A stretch of DNA of 64,000 nt from Bacteroidota bacterium (GCA_023251555.1 JAHEYN010000012.1:1-64000); one strand, 5' to 3'. Numbered from the stretch's first letter, positions 37,181-44,942 are shown. Notes: a model not told the origin generated them from the letters alone. Program-made: numbers and translations.

Positions 37181-38132
37181 CCTTTTTTTTGCTTTCGTGC
37201 TTTTGTGTTTTCAGCAGATCCTCTTTACGGGGCAGCAGTCTTGGTATTTCGGCGGCACCATACTGGAAAAAGGTATTCGGGTTCATTGTTGAATTGAAAA
37301 TATATTCGCCGGGAGCTTTCCCCGGATACCCTCTGACTTCCGTTGTTTTACCGCCTTTCGTTTCTATCTTAAGTGTAAATAAAGGAGTTTTCCCCTCAGG
37401 CCTGAAATCATCAGCGTAACGGTAGCCCTTAAACATGCTGATTGCCCCGAAATAATTGTCCATGTTCAAAGTGTCGTTTGTGTCCGAGAACCAAAGAGAA
37501 TCTTTTTTTACCGCTGCAAACCCGCTGTCGGAAGGGTACCCGAAAATGATCTTTGAAACATCGCTTCTCTCAACCTGGATAAAAGTTTTGTTTCTCCAGT
37601 TGTTGATTCCCTGGTTGATGCTCATGCTCAGCAGGCCTGGAACCGAATACACTTCATCTTCATCGGCCATGCGCACATAAGTCAGCCCCGACCGGCTCTG
37701 GGGCTGGAACCCGAAACGCCCTATCATGATGTCGCGCAGCTTGTTTTTATGATCATCCAGCAGCTTAACCCTCGTGGCAAGGGAATCGGTGAGCTGAAAA
37801 TCCTTCCACTTGTCTTTTGATTTTGCGGCGAGATGCTCAGGCTTCATTTTAAGCAGGTCATTGAGCAGGTGTATCACAGCGTTGGTATCGGCTTCCGCAT
37901 GAAAACTGTCTCTGCCTACCGTCCACCCGTTTTTATTTCTGGTTATCCTTATCTCCCTGTGTGCCTCATTCGTAGGGTAGAGTACTATCTCTGAAACAGC
38001 CGCTGAATCAATGACCGGAAATTCCCCCCGGAATGTTTGCTCTGTCTTCTTCTCGAGGAAGAATTTAGATATAAGAAAGAGTCCTGCAAGGGCTGCAAGG
38101 ACAATCAGCAGAAAGTTGTTTCGCTTAAGCAT
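37170..38132 (-). CDS. DUF4340 domain protein, membrane anchored
   Basis: A 320-residue protein with one N-terminal anchor helix (FLLIVLAALAGLFLISKFF) followed by an extracytoplasmic domain made of beta strands in the DUF4340 pattern (EIVLYPTNEAHREIRI, DVSKIIFGYPSDSGFAAVKK). Family members regularly sit after ABC exporter genes of the GldG type, and here the ATG overlaps the gldG stop by 8 bases. It is probably an extra periplasmic part of the GldA/F/G transporter. C-terminus rich in Lys and His. Its 3' end overlaps the patatin gene tail. Confidence 0.88.
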   Translation of the reverse strand: MLKRNNFLLIVLAALAGLFLISKFFLEKKTEQTFRGEFPVIDSAAVSEIVLYPTNEAHREIRITRNKNGWTVGRDSFHAEADTNAVIHLLNDLLKMKPEHLAAKSKDKWKDFQLTDSLATRVKLLDDHKNKLRDIMIGRFGFQPQSRSGLTYVRMADEDEVYSVPGLLSMSINQGINNWRNKTFIQVERSDVSKIIFGYPSDSGFAAVKKDSLWFSDTNDTLNMDNYFGAISMFKGYRYADDFRPEGKTPLFTLKIETKGGKTTEVRGYPGKAPGEYIFNSTMNPNTFFQYGAAEIPRLLPRKEDLLKTQKHESKKKVSH

Positions 38133-39648
38133 AATTTTCCTCCATTCTTCTTACGCGTAAGTTTCTTTTCACCTGCATCCTGATCACCCCGTAACCGATG
38201 ACAAGCAGGATGGGTAAAAGGAAATTGATGTATTTGAGCATTGATTTTGTTCCGTCTTCGATCTGGTCAATGGGGCGGGATGTTACACCTTTTGTCCTCA
38301 GTTCAATAAGCCCGGTGTCGTCCGAAAGCCAGTCAATGCTGTTGGCCATCAGGCTTACATTGTCGGGTTGAAGTTGCTGCGCCTGTCCCCTTTCCCCGTT
38401 TACGGCAAAGTCACCGTCAGAAATGATTACGATTTTTGATTTACTTCCGCCGGATATCTTTCCTTCAAGAACACCCGCAACAGGGATTAGGGGAATGGTA
38501 AAATCCCTTTCAGCCCAGTGTTTGCTGATGTCAAAAAACAGGGGTGCCTTGGCAAGTCCTGACTTATCGGAAGTGGTGGCGATTGTTGTAAAGACAAGAG
38601 AAGAATCTCCCTTTCCGGTAAAGCGTATGGGGCTTGCAAACTGGAACATTACAGCCTCGAGCCCCTTGGTGATCGGGTGGGCGCTGAATTTCTGTATGAT
38701 GGGAAGATAAGGGAAAGCCACAGGGGTGTTGAACCTGAACGCTCCCTGCTGCTGCTGTACCGTTACGCTCCCGCAACGGGCATCAATTACAAAGCTGTCG
38801 TCAATTTCCAGGCCTTTGGCTTTCAGCCAGGATTCCAGCCCTGTGGAAATCACAGACCCGCTGGCAGTGCTGAAATCACCCTTAACCCTGTTCATTGCCA
38901 CAAGCATTCTTCCGCCTCTTGCAAGAAAAGCATCCAGTTGTGCGAGATGGGAGGGAGGGAAGGTATCCTTCGGGGCAACGATTGCAAGGGTTTTGTATTT
39001 TTCAGGTATGCTGCTGGTGTCGCTCAGCGTAAGCGGGTCGACCTGGTATAAGATGTTCAGTGCGCTGCCTACCTGAGAAAGTTGCTCCATGGGTGGTTCG
39101 CCATGCCCCTGTATAAAGGCAACGGAAGGTTTCTCTTTCACGGATATTTTTTTGATGCTGGTGGACAGTGCATATTCCATGGCTGTTCCAGGCTGCATAA
39201 AAGGTATAGCTTCCTTCTGCTCGCCTTTTTGCACGACCGCCCCGAGGAAAGCTTTCTGTTGTTTCATCTGGTCTTTCTCCCTTACATTTATCATGACCGG
39301 CTGGATGCCGTTCTGCATGGCATCTCTTTCTTTCTCCTCGTTCTCCGAAGGGTTGATGAACTCATATACCACGTTACCCCTGGAAAGATTTGCATATTCA
39401 ATCAGCATTTCTTTGAAATCTTTTCTTGTCCTTGCAATATCAGGAGGAAGATTTTCTGAAAAATAAGCCTTCACCGTAACGGGTTCTTCAAGCCCGCTGA
39501 GGATGTCTTTGGTTGCCTTACTCATGGTATATTGCTTTTCTTTTGTCATGTCGAAACGAAGGAAGAAGTGGTCCGACAAGAGGTTTAAGAACAGCAGAAC
39601 CCCGGCCATCAGGGCAATGGAGGTGTAGAATGCATTTTTGTTTTTCAT
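38125..39648 (-). CDS. gldG: gliding-motility ABC transporter periplasmic subunit GldG
   Basis: A 507-residue protein starting MKNKNAFYTSIALMAGVLL at 39648 (the frame is open 19 codons more, without support). N-terminal membrane helix 8-28, a large extracytoplasmic domain (MSKATKDILSGLEEPVTVK, then a GATase-like region ALNILYQVDPLTL and GGRMLVAMNRVKGDF) and a C-terminal helix (LPILLVIGYGVIRMQV). This layout and the FSENLPPDIARTRKDFK segment are characteristic of GldG. In Flavobacterium, GldA, GldF and GldG form an ABC transporter needed for gliding; the cargo is unknown. Confidence 0.92.
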   Translation of the reverse strand: MKNKNAFYTSIALMAGVLLFLNLLSDHFFLRFDMTKEKQYTMSKATKDILSGLEEPVTVKAYFSENLPPDIARTRKDFKEMLIEYANLSRGNVVYEFINPSENEEKERDAMQNGIQPVMINVREKDQMKQQKAFLGAVVQKGEQKEAIPFMQPGTAMEYALSTSIKKISVKEKPSVAFIQGHGEPPMEQLSQVGSALNILYQVDPLTLSDTSSIPEKYKTLAIVAPKDTFPPSHLAQLDAFLARGGRMLVAMNRVKGDFSTASGSVISTGLESWLKAKGLEIDDSFVIDARCGSVTVQQQQGAFRFNTPVAFPYLPIIQKFSAHPITKGLEAVMFQFASPIRFTGKGDSSLVFTTIATTSDKSGLAKAPLFFDISKHWAERDFTIPLIPVAGVLEGKISGGSKSKIVIISDGDFAVNGERGQAQQLQPDNVSLMANSIDWLSDDTGLIELRTKGVTSRPIDQIEDGTKSMLKYINFLLPILLVIGYGVIRMQVKRNLRVRRMEENYA

Positions 39649-39664
39649 GGAAGTGAAGATCTTT

Positions 39665-40390
39665 TTATTCTGAAATTTTTCTTTTTGTAAGCGACAACTC
39701 GGCAAGGAACAGCCCGATAAAAATAATCGAGATGAAATAGATGATGTCTTTGGTATCTATCACTCCCCTCGAAAGAGATTCGAAATGTGTGCCAAGACTC
39801 AGGGTGTTGAACAGTTCTCCCGTGAAACCTGTGAAATTGCCCGCGAGCACACCGAAAATAATATGGAAGAAGAGCCCGATAAACAGTGCGGACAGGAATG
39901 CTACAATCTGGTTGTTGGTAACGCTGCTGGTGAATAACCCTATGCTGATATACGCTGCACTCATCATCATCAGGGCAAAATACCCGCAGAGGATACTCCC
40001 GTGGTCAACCTTTCCTATGTTGGCGATGGTAACATAGTAGGGGAGGGTGAAGAGCAGGGCAATGCAGATGAGAATAAACGAGGAAAGAAATTTTCCCGCA
40101 ACTACCTGCCTGTCGGTCACTGCTTTTGTGAGCAGCAGCTCAATGGTGCCTGTCTTTTTCTCTTCAGCCAGCAGGCGCATAGTCAGGGCAGGGATGAAGA
40201 AGAAGAGCGTCCAGTAAGCAATCCCGAAAAATCCCTGGAGAGAGGCCTGCCCTATCAGAAATATATCTGACCCGTAAAGCCATGTAAAAAACCCGCTGAA
40301 TCCAAGGAATAAAACGAGCAGGATATATGCAATCAGCGAATCAAAGAACGACTGCAGCTCACGTTTAGCTATAATCCATGTTGCTTTCAT
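39665..40390 (-). CDS. gldF: gliding-motility ABC transporter permease GldF
   Basis: A 241-residue ABC-2 type permease with six membrane helices; N-terminus MKATWIIAKRELQSFFDSLI, then the conserved TMRLLAEEKKTGTIELLLT loop between helices 2 and 3, typical of GldF/NosY-like permeases. It sits between gldA (12 bases) and gldG (16 bases) in one operon. Confidence 0.92.
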   Translation of the reverse strand: MKATWIIAKRELQSFFDSLIAYILLVLFLGFSGFFTWLYGSDIFLIGQASLQGFFGIAYWTLFFFIPALTMRLLAEEKKTGTIELLLTKAVTDRQVVAGKFLSSFILICIALLFTLPYYVTIANIGKVDHGSILCGYFALMMMSAAYISIGLFTSSVTNNQIVAFLSALFIGLFFHIIFGVLAGNFTGFTGELFNTLSLGTHFESLSRGVIDTKDIIYFISIIFIGLFLAELSLTKRKISE

Positions 40391-40402
40391 AACAGTATTT
40401 TA

Positions 40403-41332
40403 TTAGTTCATTGTCAGGTTCCTGAAAATATCTTCGAGCTTGGTTTCGAGCACCGACATTTCTGTCAGCGTCCAGCCTTTGTTAACACAGAGTCTGAAAA
40501 TCTCTTTTCTTGATGAAGTCATCGGCCGGCTCTGGATTTCAAAGCGGTTCATCTGCCGGTCAAGAAAATCAACAACTGCTACGGTGGGAACTTGTTTTAT
40601 GGCATTGAAAATTTCGTTCACATCCCCGTCTTCGATTTTTATTTTCAGCATTTCACGTCCTTCTGCCTGCTGCCTCAGTGAACTGGCAGTTCCGTCTGCC
40701 ACAATTTTACCTTTGTTTATAATGAGGATACGGTCGCAGGTGGCCTCTACCTCAGGAAGTATATGGGTAGACAGTATGACTGTTTTTTCCCTGCCGAGTT
40801 CCCGGATGAGTTTTCTTATTTCAATGATCTGGTTGGGATCGAGCCCTGATGTGGGCTCGTCGAGCACCAGGATGTCAGGATTGTGTATCATCGCCTGTGC
40901 AAGGCCCACTCTTTGCTTGTAGCCCTTCGAGAGTTCTCCTATTTTCTTATGTTTCTCTGCATTGAGTCCGCAGCGTTTCACCATGTCCGCCACACGCTGG
41001 TTGATTTCTCCTGAGGAGACACCCTGGAGCGCTGCACAAAATTCCAGGTAGTCCATCACAGGCATATCGGCATAAAGCGGGTTGCTCTCGGGAAGGTATC
41101 CGATGTGGCGTTTCAGCTCATCGCCGGAATCCTTTATGGATTTCCCCCCGATGGTGATATCACCTCCTGATGAAGAAAGATACCCGGTGAGGATTTTCAT
41201 TGTGGTGCTTTTCCCTGCACCGTTTGGTCCCAGGAAGCCAAGTATTTCACCGGTCTTTACCTCAAATGAAATATCATCCACGGCACGCTGCGCACCGTAT
41301 TTTTTGCTCAGTTTACTGATGGATATGTCCAT
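40403..41332 (-). CDS. gldA: gliding-motility ABC transporter ATPase GldA
   Basis: A 309-residue ATPase: Walker A GPNGAGKSTTMKILTG (about 34-49), signature LSKGYKQRVGLAQAM, Walker B ILVLDEPTSGLDPNQI, H-loop STHILPEV, and a ~90-residue C-terminal extension typical of ABC-2 exporters. First gene of the gldA-gldF-gldG-DUF4340 operon, with a promoter box 66 bases upstream. Confidence 0.93.
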   Translation of the reverse strand: MDISISKLSKKYGAQRAVDDISFEVKTGEILGFLGPNGAGKSTTMKILTGYLSSSGGDITIGGKSIKDSGDELKRHIGYLPESNPLYADMPVMDYLEFCAALQGVSSGEINQRVADMVKRCGLNAEKHKKIGELSKGYKQRVGLAQAMIHNPDILVLDEPTSGLDPNQIIEIRKLIRELGREKTVILSTHILPEVEATCDRILIINKGKIVADGTASSLRQQAEGREMLKIKIEDGDVNEIFNAIKQVPTVAVVDFLDRQMNRFEIQSRPMTSSRKEIFRLCVNKGWTLTEMSVLETKLEDIFRNLTMN

Positions 41333-41398
41333 GGCAGATGTGTTGTTGTTTTTAAACCCGTCTTAAACGGAAAAGGTGATGAAATATTTTATGAACTG

Positions 41399-41406
41399 CA
41401 AAATTA
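41399..41406 (-). promoter_or_regulatory. -7 box TAATTTTG for the gld operon
   Basis: Exact TAnnTTTG match on the minus strand, with a TTTG (plus-strand CAAA from 41425) 18 bases upstream that fits a -33 element. 66 bases before gldA. Confidence 0.6.
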
Positions 41407-41453
41407 TATAAAAAGTTACACTAACAAAAACAGCAATAAACCCCTAAATCCGC

Positions 41454-41627
41454 CTAAGTGGAGAAGAATATAAAACCTTTGAATAGCCTGTAGATAAGGG
41501 GAGTATGAGTAAGGGGAGCAGCCGGAATCTTCGTGCTGTCTAATGCCAAAAGTGAATCTTGTGCTAATGAACCCAAACTGATGAAAAGAAAAACAACAAT
41601 TGTGAAAAGTAGTTTTGGTTTTTTCAT
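41454..41627 (-). CDS. tiny secreted peptide (57 residues)
   Basis: An open frame below usual length cut-offs. It begins with a textbook signal peptide, MKKPKLLFTIVVFLFISLG then SLAQ, with cleavage expected after Ala22. The mature part would be about 35 residues (QDSLLALDSTKIP onward, ending KGFIFFST). In the next frame the sequence continues GGFRGLLLFLLV, so a one-base change would add a hydrophobic C-terminal segment; the current stop could therefore reflect a truncation. It lies between the E1 gene and gldA, both on the same strand, with a -7 box at 41704..41711. Function unknown; not proven to be expressed. Confidence 0.5.
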   Translation of the reverse strand: MKKPKLLFTIVVFLFISLGSLAQDSLLALDSTKIPAAPLTHTPLIYRLFKGFIFFST

Positions 41628-41703
41628 GGAACACTTTTAAAAAGTGGAAATGTATGTGTGGGAATTGTTAATGCAAAAGAGAAAATTAATCATCATTGTC
41701 CGA

Positions 41704-41711
41704 CAAAATTA
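41704..41711 (-). promoter_or_regulatory. -7 box TAATTTTG before the tiny secreted peptide
   Basis: Exact TAnnTTTG match on the minus strand, 76 bases before the ATG at 41627, directly after the terminator-like hairpin of the E1 gene. Confidence 0.4.
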
Positions 41712-41745
41712 TGAAAAAATAATGGGTGAGCCTTAAAGTCCACCC
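41712..41745 (-). terminator. possible terminator of the E1 gene
   Basis: On the minus strand GGGTG and CACCC pair around a 12-base loop, followed by ATTATTTTTT, just after the stop codon at 41753. The stem is only five base pairs. Confidence 0.45.
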
Positions 41746-41752
41746 GGACGAG

Positions 41753-43729
41753 TTAGTATTTCCATAGCTTTTCAAGCTGCCTGATAAACCGTTCTTCGGG
41801 TAAAAACTGCTTTTCAAGAGCGGGAGACATTGGAACGGGGGTGTCCAGTGCACCGCAGCGGATAACAGGAGCATCAAGATATTGGAAACATTCCGTAGTA
41901 ACACAGGCCGTAATCTCTGCGCCTATCCCGCCGGTGAGGGTGTCCTCGTGGAGGACAATCAGTTTGCCGGTCCTCCGGACGGACTCCAGTACGGTTTCCT
42001 TATCCCATGGCAGCAGGGAACGCAGGTCAATCAGATCGGCAGATAAACCAGCCAGTTGCTGCAGCGCATTAACCGCCCAGTGAACGCCCATCCCGTAAGT
42101 TACTATCGTGAGATCAGACCCTTCGCTCAGGAGAGCAGCCTTGCCTATTTCAATGGTAAAATAATCGTCCGGGACATTCCCCGTTATGCTTCTGTATAAT
42201 GCCTTGTGCTCATAATACAGCACTGGATTCTGGTCCTCTATTGCAGCGCATAAAAGGCCTTTTGCATCATGTGGAGAAGATGGATAAACTATTTTCAGTC
42301 CGGGCACGTGGAAAAACCACGCCTCGGTAGACTGCGAATGGAACGGGCCTGCACCGACGCCGGCGCCCGTCGGCATCCTTATCACCGTGTCGGCATACTG
42401 TCCCCATCGGTAGTGGGTTTTCGCTAAATTGTTTACGACCTGGTTAAACCCGCAGCTGATAAAATCGGCAAATTGCATCTCGATGATTGACTTATACCCG
42501 TTAACCGAGAGCCCAAGCCCCATGCCGAGTATGGCCGACTCACATATCGGGGTGTTCCGTACTCTTTCTTTTCCAAATTCCTCTACGAAGCCTTGTGTGG
42601 CCTTGAACACTCCCCCGTATTCTGCAATGTCCTGTCCCATTATGATCAGGTTTCCGTGGCGTTTCATAGCCTGCCTCATGCCGTCAGTAATTGCATCAAT
42701 GAAACGCTTCTCTGTTCCGGTTTCCGAAGATGCAGAGATTAAAGGCGCAGGAGCGGCATACATATCTCCCAGTTCAAGGGCTATATCAGGAGCGGCCTCG
42801 GGTTCTGAGAAGGTGATTTCAAGATGGTGTTCAATTTCCCTCCTGATTCCTTCTTTCGCTTTAGTGCATTCCGCCTTCTGTACAACTCCTTCCCTGAGGA
42901 GGTACTTTTCATAATTGGCGACGGGATCTTTTTTTGCCCATTTTTCAATAAGTTCACCGGGCACATATTTTGTTCCTGAAGCCTCTTCATGCCCACGCAT
43001 CCTGAAGGTGAGGCACTCAAGCAGGAAAGGCCTGCTTTTTTCCCTTATAGAATTCCTGATTTTACTTACTGCCGAATAAACTTCAAGGATGTTGTTTCCG
43101 TCAACCTGTACAGCCTCAATTCCATATCCTGTGGCCTTATCAATAAACTGCTTGCAGCGGAACTGCTCCAGGGATGGGGTAGAAAGGCCGTACCCGTTAT
43201 TTTCTATCACGAATATCACAGGGAGGTCCCATACTGCCGCAACATTAATTGCTTCGTGAAAGTCTCCCTCGCTTGTGCCCCCGTCGCCCGTAAAAACAGC
43301 CGTTACCTTCTTGTTTTTTTTTAAAAGATCTGCCAGGGCCACACCGTCAGCCACTCCCATCTGTGCGCCGAGGTGGGAGATCATTCCGATGATATGATGC
43401 TCTTTTGTCCCGAAGTGGAATGACCTGTCCCGGCTGCGGGTAAATCCACCGGGCTTTCCCATGAACTGTGAAAATAAGCGGTGGAGCGGAATTTCCCGTG
43501 AAGTAAAAACACCAAGGTTGCGATGCATTGGAAGAATGAAATCTTCTTTGTCAAGTGCATTGGCAACACCCGCCGCAATGGCTTCCTGCCCTATGCCCGA
43601 AAACCATTTGGCAAGTTTTCCCTGCCTGAGCAGGATGAGCATTTTCTCTTCGATCATCCTTGGCCTGAGAAGAGAATGATAAAGCTGTCTTAAAAGTTCT
43701 TCGGGGTAATCGTTACGGTTGTATTTCAT
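41753..43729 (-). CDS. 2-oxoacid dehydrogenase E1, alpha-beta fusion
   Basis: A 658-residue thiamine diphosphate enzyme joining both E1 chains. The alpha part (1-~320) has the TPP motif TGDGGTSEGDF (147-157) through ENNGYG (176-181). The beta part (~335-658) has IMGQDIAEYGGVFKAT, MPTGAGVGAGPFHSQ and the C-terminal transketolase domain (LIVLHEDTLTGGIGAEI). It would decarboxylate pyruvate or branched-chain 2-oxoacids and pass the acyl group to E2; the branched-chain type is more likely from the alpha-part motifs. No E2 or E3 gene is adjacent. Start at 43729 (MKYNRNDYPEE) is preferred to the ATG 7 codons earlier, because the promoter box lies at 43752. Confidence 0.9.
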   Translation of the reverse strand: MKYNRNDYPEELLRQLYHSLLRPRMIEEKMLILLRQGKLAKWFSGIGQEAIAAGVANALDKEDFILPMHRNLGVFTSREIPLHRLFSQFMGKPGGFTRSRDRSFHFGTKEHHIIGMISHLGAQMGVADGVALADLLKKNKKVTAVFTGDGGTSEGDFHEAINVAAVWDLPVIFVIENNGYGLSTPSLEQFRCKQFIDKATGYGIEAVQVDGNNILEVYSAVSKIRNSIREKSRPFLLECLTFRMRGHEEASGTKYVPGELIEKWAKKDPVANYEKYLLREGVVQKAECTKAKEGIRREIEHHLEITFSEPEAAPDIALELGDMYAAPAPLISASSETGTEKRFIDAITDGMRQAMKRHGNLIIMGQDIAEYGGVFKATQGFVEEFGKERVRNTPICESAILGMGLGLSVNGYKSIIEMQFADFISCGFNQVVNNLAKTHYRWGQYADTVIRMPTGAGVGAGPFHSQSTEAWFFHVPGLKIVYPSSPHDAKGLLCAAIEDQNPVLYYEHKALYRSITGNVPDDYFTIEIGKAALLSEGSDLTIVTYGMGVHWAVNALQQLAGLSADLIDLRSLLPWDKETVLESVRRTGKLIVLHEDTLTGGIGAEITACVTTECFQYLDAPVIRCGALDTPVPMSPALEKQFLPEERFIRQLEKLWKY

Positions 43730-43751
43730 GGGGAAGAAAAATATTGGCATA

Positions 43752-43759
43752 CAAAAATA
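43752..43759 (-). promoter_or_regulatory. -7 box TATTTTTG for the E1 gene
   Basis: Exact TAnnTTTG match on the minus strand, 22 bases before the ATG at 43729. Repeat copy A begins 15 bases upstream and occupies the place where a -33 element would be. Confidence 0.55.
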
Positions 43760-43774
43760 TCAAAAATCGGTATC

Positions 43775-43838
43775 TTTAACCCGCCTTCGTGTTCCGCTAC
43801 GGCGGACAAGAGGGTTCGGGGCTTGCCAGGGGTTAATA
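43775..43838 (+). repeat. interspersed intergenic repeat, copy A
   Basis: Begins TTTAACCCGCCTTCGTG, centre CCGCTACGGCGG (a small hairpin), ends GGGGTTAATA. Ends are inverted (TTAACC/GGTTAA). Matches copies B and C over its whole length with scattered changes. Confidence 0.85.
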
Positions 43839-43894
43839 TACTATTTTAATCCCCCGCTCTTATTCCGGGAGTGTTAAGGAAAATATTTAAAGCA

Positions 43895-44035
43895 ATGTGG
43901 CAGAAGATTACAGTGATAATAATTACCGGTATTTCGGTATTTTATCTGATGCGGCGTTTTTTAAACTTCCGCAAACGAAAAGATGAGGGGTGTGAAAAAT
44001 GTATGCCGGATCAGAAAGAAAAACTTTCCGGCTGA
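43895..44035 (+). CDS. small membrane protein with CxxC tail (FeoB-associated type)
   Basis: A 46-residue frame: one membrane helix (VIIITGISVFYLM), a basic stretch (RRFLNFRKRKDE) and a CEKC motif before a short polar end. Such single-helix, C-terminal cysteine proteins are annotated in Bacteroidota as FeoB-associated Cys-rich membrane proteins, though no feoB is present here. A weak TAAGGA lies 17 bases before the ATG. It ends exactly at a strong hairpin terminator (44037..44072), which supports it being a real transcribed unit. Confidence 0.55.
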   Translation: MWQKITVIIITGISVFYLMRRFLNFRKRKDEGCEKCMPDQKEKLSG

Positions 44036-44036
44036 G

Positions 44037-44072
44037 CAACAAAAAAGGGGCGCACGCGCCCCTTTTTTGTTG
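44037..44072. terminator. strong bidirectional terminator
   Basis: A perfect inverted repeat with 17-base arms (CAACAAAAAAGGGGCGC and its complement) and a two-base loop, giving A-runs and T-runs on both sides. It separates the converging CxxC mini-gene and the small lipoprotein gene and can stop both. Confidence 0.9.
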
Positions 44073-44084
44073 AATGAACGAGAA

Positions 44085-44324
44085 TTATTTTTTCTCTTCT
44101 TTCTTCTTTGTGGTGTCTGCAGCAGCGGCAGCAGAATCAGCAGCAGCTTTCGCGGCTTCTTCAGCCTGCTTGGCAGCAGCTTCCTGTGCGGCTTTCGCAG
44201 CAGAATCAGCAGCGATAGAGTCCATCTTCGCTTTTTCAGCAGCAGCTTTTTCTTCTGCGCCCGGACCACATGCATAGAATGCCATCATTCCGGCAAATGC
44301 AAATAATGCAAGTAACTTTTTCAT
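44085..44324 (-). CDS. Ala/Lys-rich small lipoprotein (Lpp-like), short paralogue
   Basis: A 79-residue protein: signal peptide MKKLLALFAFAGMMAFYAC with lipobox FYAC (Cys19), then an almost uninterrupted helix of Ala, Glu, Lys, Asp and Gln (AEKAKMDSIAADSAAKAAQ) ending in TKKKEEKK. The start at 44324 is chosen over an upstream ATG because it starts the signal peptide and lies behind the promoter. About 34 of the first 39 residues match the paralogue at 44546..44893. Size, acylated N-terminus, coiled-coil body and Lys end recall Braun's lipoprotein, but this is analogy only. Confidence 0.85.
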   Translation of the reverse strand: MKKLLALFAFAGMMAFYACGPGAEEKAAAEKAKMDSIAADSAAKAAQEAAAKQAEEAAKAAADSAAAAADTTKKKEEKK

Positions 44325-44369
44325 TTTTGTGTAATGGTTTAATGGTTTGGTTTTGTTAACAAAATTGTG

Positions 44370-44399
44370 CAAATGTATATCTAATTTTTAATTCAGCAA
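44370..44399 (-). promoter_or_regulatory. promoter of the short lipoprotein
   Basis: -7 box TACATTTG (44370..44377) and -33 TTG (44397..44399) with 19 bases between, on the minus strand; 45 bases before the ATG. Confidence 0.65.
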
Positions 44400-44493
44400 G
44401 AATTTTAATTTTTTTTCCTGTTTTTTATTTTGAAAGATTCACACAGGGTAAGAGAAAAACAAAGCGGAATCCCCAAAATGATAAGTGCAAAAA

Positions 44494-44526
44494 AAAGAAG
44501 GAAGACGGTACTGTCTTCCTTCTTTC
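44494..44526 (-). terminator. terminator of the longer lipoprotein gene
   Basis: Long stem AAAGAAGGAAGAC / GTCTTCCTTCTTT with loop GGTACT-like centre, followed on the minus strand by a T-run (44488..44496). Lies 20 bases after the stop at 44546. Confidence 0.8.
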
Positions 44527-44545
44527 ACATTAATTATATGGAGCG

Positions 44546-44893
44546 TTACTTTTTGATGGTAGCACCAGGCCTTATAGCAGCTTTCTCCTTTACGGTTTTC
44601 TCTTCTTTCTTGGGAGCAGCAGCTTTGGCTTTTGGTTTGGCCTTTTTCGCAGCCGCTTCTTCGGCTTTTGCGATAGAGTCCTGCTTTGCCTTTTCTATGA
44701 CAGCAAGTGAGTCGGCCTTGGCTTTTTCGATCGCAGCGTTGGCAGCATTCATGCTGTCCTGTTTGGCTTTTTCTACAGCAGCGATGGAATCCTGCTTTGC
44801 TTTTTCAGCAGCAGCCTTTTCTTCTGCGCTGGGGCCGCAGGCATAGAATGAAGCCATTCCAGCAAGGGCGAGTAATGTTAAAACTTTTTTCAT
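44546..44893 (-). CDS. Ala/Lys-rich lipoprotein with 11-residue repeats (Lpp-like), long paralogue
   Basis: A 115-residue lipoprotein: signal peptide MKKVLTLLALAGMASFYAC, Cys19. The body has repeated 11-residue units, EKAKQDSIAAV, EKAKQDSMNAA, EKAKADSLAVI, EKAKQDSIAKA, which should form a long hendecad coiled coil, then a Lys/Ala/Pro region (KKAKPKAKAAAPKKEEK) and the end RPGATIKK. It has its own promoter (44935) and terminator (44494), as expected for an abundant protein. Outer-membrane-to-peptidoglycan tether is one plausible role; not shown. Confidence 0.87.
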   Translation of the reverse strand: MKKVLTLLALAGMASFYACGPSAEEKAAAEKAKQDSIAAVEKAKQDSMNAANAAIEKAKADSLAVIEKAKQDSIAKAEEAAAKKAKPKAKAAAPKKEEKTVKEKAAIRPGATIKK

Positions 44894-44934
44894 TTTTTTA
44901 AATTAAATTTTTGAATTTTTTGGGAATGTGCCGG

Positions 44935-44942
44935 CAAAGATA
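44935..44942 (-). promoter_or_regulatory. -7 box TATCTTTG for the long lipoprotein
   Basis: Exact TAnnTTTG match on the minus strand with a TTTTG 21 bases upstream; 41 bases before the ATG. It is back to back with the plus-strand box at 44979. Confidence 0.65.

Noticed and set aside
43961-44306. Frames rich in Leu/Lys or Phe/Ala/Ser around the small lipoprotein
   Set aside because: Out-of-frame or antisense readings of the Ala/Lys repeat codons and the terminator.
44085-44893. Idea that the Ala/Lys-rich genes are histone-like DNA-binding proteins
   Set aside because: Both begin with a clear lipoprotein signal peptide and lipobox, so the products are exported.
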